Below are positions 45,401-58,928 of a DNA stretch of 64,000 nt, in pieces. Source of the stretch: Gamsiella multidivaricata (taxonomy: Eukaryota > Mortierellomycota > Mortierellomycetes > Mortierellales > Mortierellaceae); assembly GCF_025024155.1 (NCBI RefSeq), contig NW_026251820.1, positions 1-64,000 on the forward strand, given 5' to 3'. The translations under genes and the position numbers were made by a program. Position 1 is the first letter of the stretch. The number at the start of each line of letters is the position of its first letter. The notes under the pieces are model-generated. The model ran no database searches. It had not been told where the DNA came from and saw only the letters and a list, made by a program, of their open reading frames with translations.

Positions 45401-46906
45401 GACACCATGGACAAGCTGAACGAACACGTTACAGAGGCTCACATTGGAAGCGGGAAGGCTTGCTACAGCTGTCATTGGCAAGGTTGCCACAGGCAGCAGA
45501 AGCCATTCACAAAAAGACACAAGATGTACAACCACCTGCGCACACATACGGGAGAGCGACCTTTCAAGTGCCTTGTCCCAGGTAATAATTTGATCCGCTA
45601 GCTGTTTTTTCTCTTGACACTCTCTCCGTACATCCAGCGTGCTAATGCTATGACCGTCTTGAATTCTACAGGCTGCGATAAGAAGTTTTCGAGGCCGGAT
45701 TCTTTGACGACACATACGAAGACGCACTCTAATATCCGGCCATACGTCTGCCCTGTGGAGGGATGTCCCAAAGCATACTACCATGCGAGATCGCTCAAAA
45801 AGCACGAACTGGCACATGAGGCGAAGCGTGGAGGTCATCATCGGGCATTGCGCGGACCGGGATCAAATGTGACCACGCCAGGCTCTGCGACAGACGCGGG
45901 TGGCAGCACCTCAATAACACCCGGCTCCGGAGGCTCTCATCTCCAGTCTCAACAACAACCGCAGCAGCAACAGTACTCCCATTTTAGCCATCCTTACCAC
46001 CCTGACTTTACCTCTGGATCTAGTCGGGCCGCAAAACATCATGGACACCACCGTCAACTCAGTCAGTCTGCTGGATTCAATCTGGCTATGGTCTCGGATC
46101 CAGTCATGGGTGGGGGACTTTTGTCGACTAGCGCGCTATCCTCGGGAACTAATTCGCCTAGTTCTGGGGTGATGGTGAGTGCACCTGGATACAGTAATGG
46201 CTTCAACACCCCAGCGACGATCATCAAACCGACTCTATCCGCTCACTCATCGACGTCGTCGGTGCCGTCCTTGTCGATGATGATGGGGAATGCTACTATG
46301 GCATCTTTGGAAGGACAAGGGGTCATCAGCATGAGCGCAGCTTTCCCACCGCAAGCACCGCAACAGGCAAATATGAGGATGTCAGGAATGACACTATCGT
46401 CAAGCGACTCCAGCCATCGCATCACTCCGACCGGTTCTCCTGGATTTCAAGCTGCAGTCGTCCCTTCATCAGCTGTTGCAGGACCTGCGCCCATTCCAGG
46501 CTCCATGAGCAGCGCTGGCAACAGCAGCGTACCTATGGCCATGCCGATGCCTTTAGGAATGAACATGGCGATGGTCATGGGTATGAATTCGCACCCAGGA
46601 CATGGTGTGTCTTCGCCTCCACCTCCGGTTCTGTCGCCAACGCCTCCCGTGGGTGCAGCTATGGGCATGGTTCATAATCCAGGAACTGTTGAGGATATGT
46701 CCCGATCTCAAATTGGCGGGGGTGGTATTGTTGTGAACGGAGGCGGCCTCTTCATGACACCGACAACGGGGGACAATGGTAACCCACATGGCCAGGAGCC
46801 ACCGCCATTAACAGTATCTATGAGCGCTATGGATACATCGGGATCTGGCACGGGTCCTGTAGCTCCAGTTGTATCAGAGCATGGCTTTTCAGCTCACACG
46901 ATGTAG
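42459..46906 (+). CDS. Polyglutamine-rich C2H2 zinc-finger transcription factor (GLI/ZIC/PacC-like fingers)
   Basis: Three exons (42459-44862, 44952-45581, 45672-46906) encode 1,422 aa. The N-terminal 800 residues are dominated by Gln (long CAG/CAA tracts at 42660-42810 and 43050-43200, shorter ones later) and His. An acidic Asp/Glu block follows (about 45165-45260), then five C2H2-type fingers: LVCLWKDC..PF with H....H, CHWQGC..., HTGERPFKC..GCDKKFS, and PYVCPVEGCPKAYY with ...KKHELAHE. The first two fingers with WxxC are the tandem CWCH2 type of GLI/ZIC/PacC proteins. Introns lie within or next to the finger region. Regulatory target unknown. The Gln tracts mix CAG and CAA, which limits length instability. 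Confidence 0.85.
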
Positions 46907-48161
46907 AACGGTGCCCCGTTGTAGACTTTCTTATCGTGATCATGTAATTTTTTTTTCTTGCGGCATTTCATACCGCGCCCCATCATGTTCAACGTCTCTG
47001 CTATCATATTCATAACGCCCATCGTTTGTCGCTCTCCCCCCTTTCCTCTCGTTTTTCCTTCCTTCTCTTCTGTTTCCTGCTTTATTTTTACGCATATTAT
47101 CCTGTTCTGTATTTTTCGTTTTTTATATGTCTTTGGTGCATCACATTACGATCTTTTCTGCGCACGACGACTAAGACTACCGCAGGATGAGTTGTGGATG
47201 TTGCTTGTTGCTTGTTGCTGGCCCTTCTCTCCGCGCGCGCTGTTTTATACCCTCGTCTTTTTTTTTTTTTCTTCCTTTTCTCGTATCCGCATAATAATAA
47301 AAGGTCGTGTCACTAAACATTCTTTTGTAAATGTATAAATGGGGAATGTCAACTTGACGCGTGAAGACCGTAGGAGCCGCGGTTGTTACGATAGCCCAGG
47401 ATTGCATCCGCATTGTGGGTAGTGTCAGAAGTGCATGAAAACCGTATTGACGAGTCTCTTTGTTACGGATTTTATTTTTTTAAAAAAAATAAAAATAAAA
47501 AAATAAAAATAAAAAAATAAAAAAGAAAAGGAAAGGAGGTAAGGTGAAGAAGCAAGTAACAGAGTTGGGTCGAGGACAATGCTTAGCAAAGGGAGGGATA
47601 GTAATAACCGAGCTGCAATGGGGTTGATTTGGTCCTATCCCTTGGGCGTTGCCTTTTTGGCGTTAGGAAGCGCGTCTGCGCTGTGAGTGTGTGGTATGCA
47701 GAGTGTACGGGTCTGCACAGGTCTGCGTTGTTCCGTGTACGTCCTATCAAGATTGGAGATGGCTTGGTTAGGGATTTAGGTTGCAACAGTCCTTGTGTTT
47801 CTTGTGTCCCTGTGGGTGTGTGTGGGTGTGGGTGTGGGTGTGTGGATGCCATGTGTGTTGCACATCACATGCTAATCAATCCCCCTCCTCCCCCTTTTGG
47901 GTTTTATCTTGATCTCCCAATCCCCTCCCTCGCTCTCGGTGAAATGTGAGTCGTCCCTCCACGCAAATCTAAAATCTCCGGCCTCTGTCCTCCGTGGGCA
48001 AAGAAACTGCTGTTTGTCTCTTTATCTTGTCTTTCAACTCCATCTCCGCCACATCTTCCTCCTTTCCTCTTTATCATCTGCCTTCTTTCGCTTTTTTCCT
48101 TCGCCCCCCTGTCGTGCTGGTTTAAATCCTCCTCTTGTGCTCTGTTCTGTCTGATTTCCTC
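46907..48161. other. Intergenic region with poly-A/T tracts
   Basis: About 1.25 kb. It holds the 3' end of the C2H2 gene (several CTTTTTTC tracts), a TAAAA-type simple repeat at about 47469-47524, a GTGTGGGT string at 47812-47842, and the pyrimidine-rich leader of the next gene from 47880. No gene recognised. Confidence 0.5.
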
Positions 48162-49679
48162 ATGGCCCAGTGTTACTCGTCCTCGGGCAGTGCGCCCTTG
48201 AACGCCCTGGCGAACCAGCTCCTGGGCGAGTCCAGCTTCTCGGCCAAGGCTTCTTTGTTCCGCTCTACTCACACTCCACAGCACCACCAACAGCACCAAC
48301 GCCAACATCATCTACAGGGCCTCTTCCCACGCCATACTCGCCCTCCTTACTTGAAACCACCACAGCAACACCCTCAGAAGCAGCTCCACGGAGGCCCTTT
48401 CAAGCCAACGTCCGTTAATACCATCGATCCATTCGAACAGGCATGGTCCAGCACCTCCGCCTCAGACTCAACCTCGTACCATCATCACCTCAACGAACAA
48501 TACCCGTCTTATGGACCACAGATCCATGATCACCGCCAGGAGAGATATTTGCCGGATCTGGATCTGATCTCTGCCTGGGAAAAACATCAAAAGCAACAAC
48601 AGCACCTGGCTGGGGATCACCTACATCAAGTCCAGACCACTCTTTCTGGTGTATCCATGGCATCCCATCCTGACTTGTCCTCCTCCGAATACGAATCCTT
48701 TCATTACCAACCGGCGCCGCTCGGGACAACAACCTCGCCAACGAACGAACACAGTTCGTGGACCCAGGAGTGGTCGCGTCAACAGGAGGCAGCCGACACG
48801 GATGATGACGATGATGGGGACGATGAGTTTCGGGAGGAGTGGAGCAACGATCATTTTACACAGGCCTACATCAACAGCCATCAGTCTCAATTCCGAGCAA
48901 TTGAGGAGCAGGACCGGTTGAAGGAGGCTCGACTGGAAGAGGAGCGGGAGAGGCAGAGACAGGCCATGGGGGGTCCGCCCCGATCTGCGTGGATGATGGC
49001 TGGATCTGCTGCTGCTGCGGCCACCGTAACCGAGACGAGGACAGCCCATTTGCACGGCACCCCTAGACGGTTGCGTGTGCCAGGGCTTGACCCCGTAGAA
49101 GAGTCAACACAGAACTCGACCACCCTCAGTGTGGACGAATTCATGAATTTCCACTATTCAGATATCGACCACCAGAATGAACAACTTCAACATCTTCAAC
49201 AACCCCCACAGCTTCAACAGCCCCGGCCTGTCCATGCAGAGGACCGGTTCTTATCGCTTGTTAATGATCTGCATTCAGCAGAACAGAGCTATTACCCAGC
49301 CGCGTCCTCCGCCACCTTACCAGGGCTCTCGGACCAGGACTCTGGGCGGTCGACTCAGCCTTGTGGACCCTCTATTTCAACTTCCACGATGCAAAATGGA
49401 TGGGCTCAGGAGTTTGCGACCGAAAATGACCAGAGACGGTCCGTCAAGTATGTCGGCGCAGAATGGAACTGGGAAAAGCTGTTCGGCAAGGATCCCAGGC
49501 GGCAGTTGCAGCTCCTCACAAACGCCAACGACGCATCAGCAGCGAGTCGCTTGGCAAACGGCGACGGCGTGGATGAGGCTGATCGACTTAGGGCCGTGGC
49601 ATTGACTCGACTCCAGGCCTTATTTGGCCATTTATCCTTGACAGCCTCTTCATCATCGTCACCCTCTGCACCGCTCTGA
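48162..49679 (+). CDS. Pex20/Pex5-type peroxisomal import co-receptor (candidate)
   Basis: One exon encodes 505 aa from ATG 48162. The N-terminus MAQCYSSSGSAPLNALANQL resembles the conserved Cys-containing start of Pex5/Pex20 proteins, where the Cys is the site of monoubiquitination for recycling. Aromatic motifs of the WxxxF/Y type occur (EWSNDHF; GWAQEFATE), which bind Pex14/Pex13. RFLSLVNDLHS and the C-terminal RLRAVALTRLQALFGHL fit the conserved blocks of Pex20-family proteins, which help Pex7 import PTS2 cargo. No TPR repeats follow, which excludes Pex5 itself. The rest is low-complexity Gln/His/Asp. Assignment rests on short motifs. Confidence 0.5.
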   Translation: MAQCYSSSGSAPLNALANQLLGESSFSAKASLFRSTHTPQHHQQHQRQHHLQGLFPRHTRPPYLKPPQQHPQKQLHGGPFKPTSVNTIDPFEQAWSSTSASDSTSYHHHLNEQYPSYGPQIHDHRQERYLPDLDLISAWEKHQKQQQHLAGDHLHQVQTTLSGVSMASHPDLSSSEYESFHYQPAPLGTTTSPTNEHSSWTQEWSRQQEAADTDDDDDGDDEFREEWSNDHFTQAYINSHQSQFRAIEEQDRLKEARLEEERERQRQAMGGPPRSAWMMAGSAAAAATVTETRTAHLHGTPRRLRVPGLDPVEESTQNSTTLSVDEFMNFHYSDIDHQNEQLQHLQQPPQLQQPRPVHAEDRFLSLVNDLHSAEQSYYPAASSATLPGLSDQDSGRSTQPCGPSISTSTMQNGWAQEFATENDQRRSVKYVGAEWNWEKLFGKDPRRQLQLLTNANDASAASRLANGDGVDEADRLRAVALTRLQALFGHLSLTASSSSSPSAPL

Positions 49680-49870
49680 GCAACAGTCGCAGGACCAGAT
49701 CTCATGATGTTATGTTTACAAGCATATCTCGCGCCCTTCAATCGCCAAATACCCATCGGTCTTTGTCCGCCATTTCTCCGCTCCTCTCAATTTTTGTATA
49801 GTAGACTTTTAATAAACATGCCAAGGCCATCTGCTTGGGTTCGAGAATACATTAAGCAGTATGTCGGATT

Positions 49871-52800
49871 CTAAACGATCTGGAAACGCCCTCCTCCTCC
49901 TCGGCCCATACCACCTCCACCTCCGCGGTTCGTCGCCTCGACCGCACGCATGGTCTCTTCCTGCAGGATACGCTTGATCTCGTTCTTGGCCTTGTCGATC
50001 ACCAGCTGAGAATCTCCCTCCACAAACAAGTAAAGCTTGCGCTCGCCTGGCGGGGGTTGCTTGCCCTCCTCCACAAACACGCCTCGCGTCGTAATGGCTG
50101 CTCCAGAGTGGTCCGAGATCTGGTTAATCATCATCTTCTGTGTCACCATCAGACGCGCCTTCGGTGGGTAGTCGTTAATCTCGATCTCTAGCGCAAAACC
50201 GCTGTCACGATGACCACCAGGACCACCGCTTGCTCCACCAGCAGCCCCACCAGCACCGTCCGTTCCAGTCCCAGCGGTTCCAGGTCGAGCACGATTAAGA
50301 TTATTGATCACCTCCATAGCGCGCTGCTTGGCATCTCCTCCTAGCGACTGGCTTAGCGCCTCGGCTGCTTCCCTGGCCCTTCTCAAAGCTATTGTCAGGC
50401 GGAAGGAAAGGGATAGATGTTAGAAAGCCGATCTCAAAGAACTAATTAAGACATGAAAGAAAAAATACATTGTTGACGCAAAGCGCACAAGCTTACCTTC
50501 TGAGGCATCGCTGGGCGCAGCCTTGCCGGCACCGCTTCCAGCCGCTGCACCATTCGACTTGGCATCATTGGTATCATCGGCCGCTGCAGCAGCGCCAGCA
50601 GCAGCAGCAGCTTTGCCAGCTGTAATGCCCGGCTGGACTTGCTTGACCTCCAAGACCAGTTCTTTGCCTTCACCACCTTCGCCGTCTGATCCATCTTCCT
50701 CATCATCAGCACCGTATGTCTACGATGGAGCAAAAAAAAAAAAAAAAAAAAAGGGGTTGGGTAAGTACTCTGATGCAAATAATAGTACTGAAAGAGCACG
50801 CAAAGTTTATACCATCTGCCAGCCATTTTGCATACCTTCTTCTGGATCGCCAGGACCTTGTCTCTTTCCTTCTCAAACTTCTCCAGACCCTTGCCGCCAA
50901 ATCCAGAGGCGGTTTGCTTAGCATCTCCAGATTTGATTTTCTCGTGGAACGAATCAACGAGTACCTGTAGCTCGGGTGGCACCGGTGTCGAGCTGTTTGT
51001 CAATGCCTTGGCAATATCCGGTGCAAACCTTTCTTGCTCAGGCGTGATGAACGTATAGGCAATGCCTTTATTGCCCGCACGACCTGTCCGTCCCACGCGA
51101 TGGACATAGTCCTCCATATGGTTGGGGCATTCGTAATTGATAATAATTCCCAGCTTCTTGACATCCAAACCACGGGCAGCGACGGATGTAGCAATTAGGA
51201 TCTGACAAACGCCCGACTTGAAGTCTGCAATGGCGCTATCGCGGTCTACTTGATCCTAAAGAAGGAACGGAAAAAAAGAGAATTGTATATGGGTCAACTA
51301 CAACTGCAGCATCAGAAGCAGCAACTGATCATAGCATGCCATAAGACATACCTTGCCACCATGGATGGACATGCTAACATAGCCACGACGCATCAGATCC
51401 CTCAGTAAGTTGTCTGCTGCTTCTTGTCGACTGACAAAAATCAAAACTCTCGCCTCTGGATCATCATTGTACGCTTGGCCTAGAATCTCGAGTAGTCGGT
51501 TGAATCGCGTATCGTCCTCGCGAACCTCCACCACTTGCGTGACATCCTCTGCGACGACAGAGCGTGCGCCAACTGTAATCTCGAGCGGGCGCTTCAACAG
51601 TTTACGGGCAAGCGCCTCCATCTGTTATGTGGAGGAAGAAAGCGATTTAGTGTTGATTTTCAGCAACAACCCCTCAAACCACTGCAGTCGGTCCCAAATA
51701 AACTTCAACATCATTGCGCGTCACTTACCTGCTTGGGGAATGTTGCTGAGAAGAGAACAACCTGTCTCTGAGGCCTGACGTTCTGGACGATTTTCATGAC
51801 CTAAAGAAATAAGACGCAAAAGGTCAATCCTTGCCGTTTTTTAGACGATGTCCTCACATCTGACAAGCACAACAAGTACTGGCAACATTACCTGTGGTTC
51901 GAATCCCATATCAAACATACGATCGGCCTCATCAAGAACCAGGAACGTCGTCCTCCTCAGATTGGTCACCCTGCCCGAGTTAGCACACAACAAGTCAATC
52001 AATCTGCCAGGCGTACAGACGACAATCTCGGCTCCACGCTTCAATTCTGCAATCTGGTCCTTGATGGGCGAGCCACCATAGGCACAGACTGCTCGCAAGT
52101 TCAATACCTTCAAAAAGTTTTTACACTCCTTGTGGATCTGAACTGCCAGCTCGCGCGTGGGTGTCATGATGATAGCGATTGGTCCCTCCATGTTTTCGAG
52201 CGGTCTTTGATCTTTGATATGACGGAGCATGGGCAGGATAAATGCAATCGTCTTTCCTGAGCCGGTCTTGGCAACCGCAATCACATCACGCCCACTCATA
52301 ATGGCCGGAATTGCCTGACATTGAATTGACGTAGGCGCAGTATAGTTGAGTTTGTCCTTGATCACTTGCATACTACACAAGAGCAATGATTGAAGAGAAA
52401 AGAAAATATTGAGCTGAGCTATTATGGACCATTCCTTCTCACCAAAGGCACACGGACAAGCAATTAAAGCGATAGGGCAGCAGGGATTTTTTGCATGTAC
52501 TTACCATCCTGGAGGAAGTCCAGCTTGGGTCCATTTCCTAATAGGTTTGGGACAATCTGCACCTCGGATCTTGATGCCATCGAGTTCCAATCTCATACTA
52601 TGCACCTCCTCAGGAGACATTTCCGACATCTCGGGGGGTTCCAGGTAAAAGTCCTTCCTGAAGTACTCGTACTGGATCTTGGAATGGTCCACTGCCGGTA
52701 TGTCCTTCTTCTTTATCCTCTTGGCTGCCATAGCGAGAATATCCTCCTCTTCTGACGACCCCTCCATCTCCTCGTCTTCACCATCGTCGTTACCAGCCAC

Positions 52801-54283
52801 CTCCGCTGCAGGAGCATCTGCTCCTTTCGATTTACCAGAGCCTTTGTTAACTTTAGCATCCCGTTTCTGCTCCTTCTTCTCCAGCTGCTGCACCTCTGCT
52901 GTGACTTCGACCATGAAGGCATCCAGAGGGTCGACCTCATCTTCCTCTATGGCTGCGTCTTCCGCCTTTGCTGTCTCCTCCTCCTCCCGGTCGCCCATCA
53001 CAACATCGCCATTTGCATCCTTTGGTATCGTCGCGCTAGAGTCGTCCTCGTCCTCATCGTCCTCGTCCCAGCTCCAAGGTTTAGAGGGCGCAGCAGGTGC
53101 AGACGAATCCTCCGCAGAGCTTGTTAGTGTTTTTGTGCTATTGGAAGTTCCATTCAATTGCTGAGATGCTGCTGCTGCTTTGGCCTCCTCCTCCGCTTTC
53201 TTGGCCGCTTCTCTTTCCAGTCTCCATTGTAGCACGTTTTCACGTCTCTTACGAATAACATCCGAGTCGCCGAATGCAGCGGAAATGGTGCGTGGTGCCG
53301 GGGTAGTAGACATTTTTGATGACATTGACAATGAAATAGGTGTTTTTATCTGCAAAAAGAATTGAAGAGATGAGAACAAATTAGGAGCCTGAATGACACT
53401 CCAATGTTGAACCAAAAGGTTGTTCAGGGCTTACTTTGGGTGCTTGAGGCGCAATCTCAACGGGGACGAAGGATGCTGGCTGCATCGTCGACATGGTCGT
53501 CTCCGCTGGTGTGAAGGTGGTGTTGGTGTTAGTGTTAGTGTTAGTGTTAGTGTTGGTGTGTGTGCTTGCTGTGATGGTAGTTTCTGTGGTAGGCGTCGAA
53601 CTCCTCTCCCTTTCCTCGAGCGGCCTGGACGACGAACGTGGCTGCTCTGAAGGCTCTAGCTTGTCGCGGCCGCTGTGATCGCGACTGTGATCACGCCCCC
53701 GCTCGCCATGCCGGTCTCTGCCTCGATCACGATCTCGTCGATCTCTGCTGTCGTGACGGTCTCTGCTGCCTTTGCTATCCTTTTCACGGTCCCGTCCATG
53801 CTCGCGTGTACGGTCTCTTGATCGGGATCTATGTCGATTCCTTGCCCTCTCGCGATCGCGGTCCCTGTCTCGGTCGCGGTCACGCTCTTTGGATCTGTCG
53901 CTTCTATGCCGGTCCCGTTCCCGATCACGATCTTTTTCCCTGTCTCTATCACGACTCCTGTCCTTGTGCCGTTCTCGATCTCTATCACTTCTGTGTTCCC
54001 TGTCGCGGTGTTGACGGTCGCGATCCGAGGACGAGCGGGTGTGGTCTTTGTTGTCCTTGTTTCTATGGTGATCATCTATATCCGTATCCATGGCTAACGC
54101 ATCGGAACGCAGGGTGCCATGGCTGCCTGATAGCCTTGACGCAGCAATGGACGATGGCGATTGAATCGAGCTGAGTCCTCCTGGAGATCCTCCGGTGGGC
54201 GATGACAGGCGAGAGCGCTTTGAAGATGAAGGCGATTGCTCCGAGGGGCTGTCGCGCGCACTCGGACTACGTGGTCTGGACAT
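49871..54283 (-). CDS. PRP5: DEAD-box RNA helicase Prp5 (DDX46)
   Basis: Eight exons on the minus strand (53435-54283, 52505-53349, 51892-52372, 51729-51800, 51352-51621, 50836-51255, 50497-50719, 49871-50388) join in phase to 1,225 aa. Prp5 remodels U2 snRNP at the branch point during pre-spliceosome formation. The N-terminus is a long RD/RE/RS-rich domain. EVDPLDAFM is the Prp5/DDX46 signature. The helicase core has AKTGSGKT (I), PTRELA (Ia), TPGR (Ib), DEAD (II), SAT (III) and HRVGRTGR (VI). The C-terminus is Ala/Gly-rich and ends with a Gly/Arg segment. A homopolymer T run lies in the intron before exon 7. The start codon is the first ATG of the RS domain. Confident assignment. Confidence 0.95.
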
Positions 54284-54611
54284 GCTGGTACTGAAGCAGT
54301 TTTGCTATTGATCAGAATTTCGCTCGTCAACTGACTGTGCAAGGTGGTTGATTCTAGACAATGGGCGCTAAAATTACGTCACCGAAGTGACGAACCGCAC
54401 ACACCTCCTAGTATCTAAACTAAGACTATGTGCTTTCAAACACAAGGCGGCTTTCTTCACAATTTCAGAGCTCCCAAGAGTAACTATAGGCTTTACAAAA
54501 ACATGGATACGAAGTAATAACTGACATTGAAGAAACACAATCTATGGCGACGGTAAAAAGGGACAATGACACGATAAACAGTACTAATGATAATGGTGGT
54601 CTTCTGTCGAC

Positions 54612-57600
54612 TTAAACGGTCTCGCCGCCGTCCTCCTCCATATCGACCTCATCTCCGTCCACAATGACCGCAGCTGGACCATCTTCCGATGCTACTGACC
54701 CCTTGGTGGGAGCGGGCGAATCAGCAACCTTACGCCATCCAGATTCCTCGTTATCGTCCCTGACCATTTCTGCCGTGGGCCTGGCAATTGGAAAAAAAAA
54801 AAAAGAGCAGTGAGGTGTCAGCGAAATTATCGCAGGAACAATTTGCTCCGCTCATTAAAAAATGATTAAAGCAGGGCTTACCAGTAGTGCATGTTCGTCT
54901 TGATGCTCAAAACAGTTGGGATCATGTCAAAGCTCATGGTCTTGACGCGGACATATGAGTTATCGGGACATTGCCTCACAGCCATAAGTAGGGCATCCAG
55001 ATCCGGGGTGGGAGTACCATTGATATGTGTGATCCACATTGTTGGAACCATGCCATACATGTACGACGGAGAGCCCTTCGAGCGTGCACTGACATAGACC
55101 CTGCTGGGCAGAGTCTTGCTCTGTTGCAGGACAGCCTTGTGGGGCTCGTGCATCATGGCGCCAGCCCAGATCACCAACCGGCTCGTTCCATTGCCATCGA
55201 CCTCCTCTGTAGGGACCGTCACTTTGACCTCGACCTTCTTCCTAAGCACAACCATCTCCAGCTCTGTAGCATCGTACTGTACATCCAATTCATACATCCT
55301 CGTGATAACCTTGCCGTTGACGCTCAAGATCAAATCTAGCTCCTGAAGGATCGAGGCCGATACTGACCCCGTTTCAGTACGTCTGATCATAAAAATATGA
55401 TGACGTGAAGGGTTCGCCTCCTCCACCTTCTTGACCCACTCATCAGAAAGTCCCATGTGGCGGGCCTGAGCCATGTGGATAGGCATGATCTCAATGTTTA
55501 GACTGCGCAATTTAGGGTACAGTCCTTGTTGCATAGGCTGAAGCACAGGCATAATTGTCGAGATGTGCAATCCCAGATGGTACTCGTTATCCCGACCAGA
55601 GTTGTTACGCTCTCCTAGATATGACAGCCACAGCCCCTGAACTCGTCCCTCGCTATCGGCTAATACACCAGAGGAACATTGCTGGGCAAGAGGCGTGTCG
55701 AGCGTGATTGCATCCAAGTTGATGCCTCTGAACCTAGGCGTAGCGTTGTGAGGGATTGTTACGCTGGTGATGTCTGTGACAACAGTCCTGAGGCAGATAG
55801 GTCTCTGGTTGTGGTTGAACGCTACCAACGAGACCTGATGGCCCTGAACAAGGTTGATGGGCGAGATTTTAGCCGACTGAATGGGGGTACCACCGATGTC
55901 CTTGGGGTTGTATGAGACAATGGCGAAGTTGTGCGTAGGATGAAGGTACACGACTTTGCCGGGAACAATGATGGAGTCCGCAATAGTGATGTTCAAATCT
56001 CCCATGGCAAAGGGGACGATGTTGCGTGAGACCACAATCAAACCGCGTTCAGCATCCACAACCAATCCAGCGCCCAATTTCTATTAGAGAAAAAGAGTGT
56101 CATTATATCAGATCGCTGCGCCGATACACGCCGTTATAAAGAAACATATCCACAAAACACCTCAACCTACCCTGCTCTTGGGAAATCCATCGATACGGCA
56201 TGGCATGTAATAGCTGACCTTGACCATGCTGCTGAACAACTCCTTTGCTGGCCCCAGCGACTCGTCCAGCTCCAAAAACTTGACAGTCGAGGGCACAATG
56301 GGCTTGGGAGGTAAGGGTGTCCCCAGGTTGGTGAAATCCCACAGCCCTATCTTGTCGTTCCTGACCGCTAGCCGGAATCGGCTCCAGTGACGTTCCACCT
56401 GCACAACTGCAACGCTGGTCGTGTGCACATCCGCGATCGAATAATACACCACAGGGACACGCTCCCTGTCTGGAATCGTCTGCATAACCTCAATAAAGTC
56501 ATCCAGATTGTAAACGGATTTGTTGTCGATCGACGATAAAAGCCAGCCTCTATCCGGTCCCTCGAATCTGAACATCCCGCTGGGCTCCGAGACGTAGACG
56601 CCACTGACAGGGACGCAAAAGCTGCGAGCGAGTTGGTAGCTGAGGTTGTTCAACTTTGCGCCACCAATCTCTACATACCGATCGGGTGTAATGCTGTGCA
56701 GATCCTGAACCACAACCTTAAACGTTCTTCGCTCTCCTCCGCGTTCTGCGACGATCTCAATCTCTTTACCGACATTCCTGTCAAGGCAATCCTCCAACGG
56801 TACAAACTTTGTGATAAGCTCATCATTGATTGAAACCAAAATATCGCCCTCCTCGAGACAATCTGAAGCAGGACCCTTGGGCAGGACGGTCTCAGCGACA
56901 AGCATGCCAATCTCCTCGGGAAAAGTTTTTCTGATGAGAGCCTCTGTCTGCTGACTCAATCCCAAACGACGGGTCTCATCAAAGGGTCGGTACATGAACT
57001 GGGTCTGGATGGTGCCTCGAGTTACGTGCTTGCCCTCCTGAATAAAACTTAATGCACGACGAACGCGGTCCAATGGCAAGAAGAAGTCTGTGGCAGCTTT
57101 GAGGCTACCTCCCGCCTGCAATGCGACTGCATTTCCATTGATGTCGATTACTGGCGATCCACTGGATCCTCCGCTTGTACTTGAAGCGGCCTGAAGATAG
57201 AACGTACTAATATTTATCAATGATATGCACCATTAGTAGTCGATCTGAAATCTCTCATATGGTCGCAAATAGTCAACCCTATCCTTACTTGAAGTCATTG
57301 TAGGTCAAGTCTCCGTATTCAGGGGCGTTTCTGTCCAATCGCGAGATGGAGCCTGACAAAATTGAAAGTTTCTCTCCTGCATCGTTTCCGACAACACGGA
57401 TATCGATCCCAACCTTGGCCATTTCTGGTGCCAGGGGGATCGATGTCACCTCCATATATCTGATCTTAGATGGGTCGAACTTGAGAAACCTAGCACGCAC
57501 CATGCGTAGCAATTTAGATAAAACAAGCGATTAATTATTAGCCAAAGACATCCTCCGGCACGATCATGGCTCAAACCCCTTTCTTGGCTCACACCATTCA

Positions 57601-58928
57601 TTTTCCAATGAATAGCTCAATTGCATAAAACAAAATGCCCGCGTGCACACGAAAAGACATACCCGAAGTCGTGGACAGGATCCCTGTATACTGGAAAGAC
57701 ATCGACCTCTTCATGATCGTGGCAGACCGCCTCGCCGACAAAGGGACCAGCACAAGCAACATGTCTATACATAAAGTTAAAGCAATAACTGAGTTAGCTT
57801 CCTCTGGACAACTGCTCATTGATGAATTCGTAGCGCAGTGTGAATGCTCACGTACCGATTCGTCAGGATCAACCCAAGCTCTGCGTCGACAATAAACCCA
57901 GATGCCTCTGACGTCTCGGGTCCTATCAAATGTAGATGGATACAAGACGAAATAAATGGCAAGGTTAGCAAAGATCTCGACGATGCACACACGTACACAA
58001 ATATAAAGTAGCGCACCCAAACTACCGCGCATGCATGCATGTAGAAATCATAAATTATGAGAGATTGAATGATTCGTTATACTCTGTCATTCTCTTTCCC
58101 TGTCCTCTGTGCGTGTCTATCGTTCCTTCAACTTCTCCCTCGATGATGGCATGCATGGTACCCATTTAGTTGCAATGGTAGCAACAGACGATCTCGTAGC
58201 TGGTCCATGATGCAGTATGTTCACCAAGTGTTCAAGCTGTGGTTCAAACGCATGAAAGTCGCGGCGATACACTGTGGCCAAACTGACAGTTGATCCTGGC
58301 ATTCATGATCCAAAACTCGCAATCCAAATAAGCACTGTCATGTCCCCCCTTCACCCCTTTCGGTTGACTTAAAGCGTCAAAAGTTCACTGATCGCCCTTC
58401 CCTGTTTCCAGAGGTCAACGGGACGGGAACGCAGAACATTTTGCTCCCGAAGTCGACAATACTCTCGCTCGTATGCGTATCCGAAAGCGGCTCAATCCTA
58501 CATGACATCCTGATAACCCCATGAAAGGTTCTCCTGAAGAGATTGATCCCCATACAGAAGACACAAAACATATCATCAGTTTTATCTATCTTACCTTCAG
58601 TATCAAAGGCCGATACCTGACTGAATCGGATCGACACAATGGCCTTGACAGCCTTCTCGATCACCTTCTGCCACTGGGGTGGTTCGCTCAACGCGATGGT
58701 AGCGCGTGCTGACTCTGAACCGTTGATCGTGTTCATATTCACACCAGCGATGCCGTTGGTACCGCCATGGGCCATCTCGGTTTCCTCGCCCTCGGGATCT
58801 GTCCTGCTACTGTCGTCCCTGTCTGAAGTTGGATCGTCTGTACGGCGTCTCTTGTGGAGGTGCAGTCCGCCATCAGTTGGGGTTGAGACCGATGTCGCGC
58901 TTGGAGAGTCGGTCAGGTCGATATCCAT
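54612..58928 (-). CDS. NMA111: HtrA-like serine protease Nma111 (Ynm3)
   Basis: Seven exons (58595-58928, 57856-57922, 57663-57764, 57289-57489, 56171-57206, 54882-56080, 54612-54780) join in phase to 1,035 aa; yeast Nma111 is about 1,000. It is a nuclear HtrA/Omi-type protease linked to apoptosis-like death and protein quality control. The catalytic triad is present: His in TNRHVACAG, Asp in HDFG, Ser in [11 protein letters not shown]-like repeats follow, and the second, degenerate protease half ([25 protein letters not shown]) is typical of the family. A basic nuclear signal (HLHKRRR) lies near the N-terminus. The last exon adds a Glu/Asp-rich tail. Small exons 2 and 3 are supported by in-phase joins across the His and Asp motifs. 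Confidence 0.95.

Noticed and set aside
51890..51910. GGTTCGAATCC string resembling a tRNA T-loop
   Set aside because: It lies inside a PRP5 exon (GFEPQ codons, reverse strand), and no acceptor or anticodon stems fit around it.
53638..54174. Plus-strand 178-codon frame opposite PRP5
   Set aside because: It is the shadow of the Arg/Asp-rich repeat region of PRP5 exon 1.
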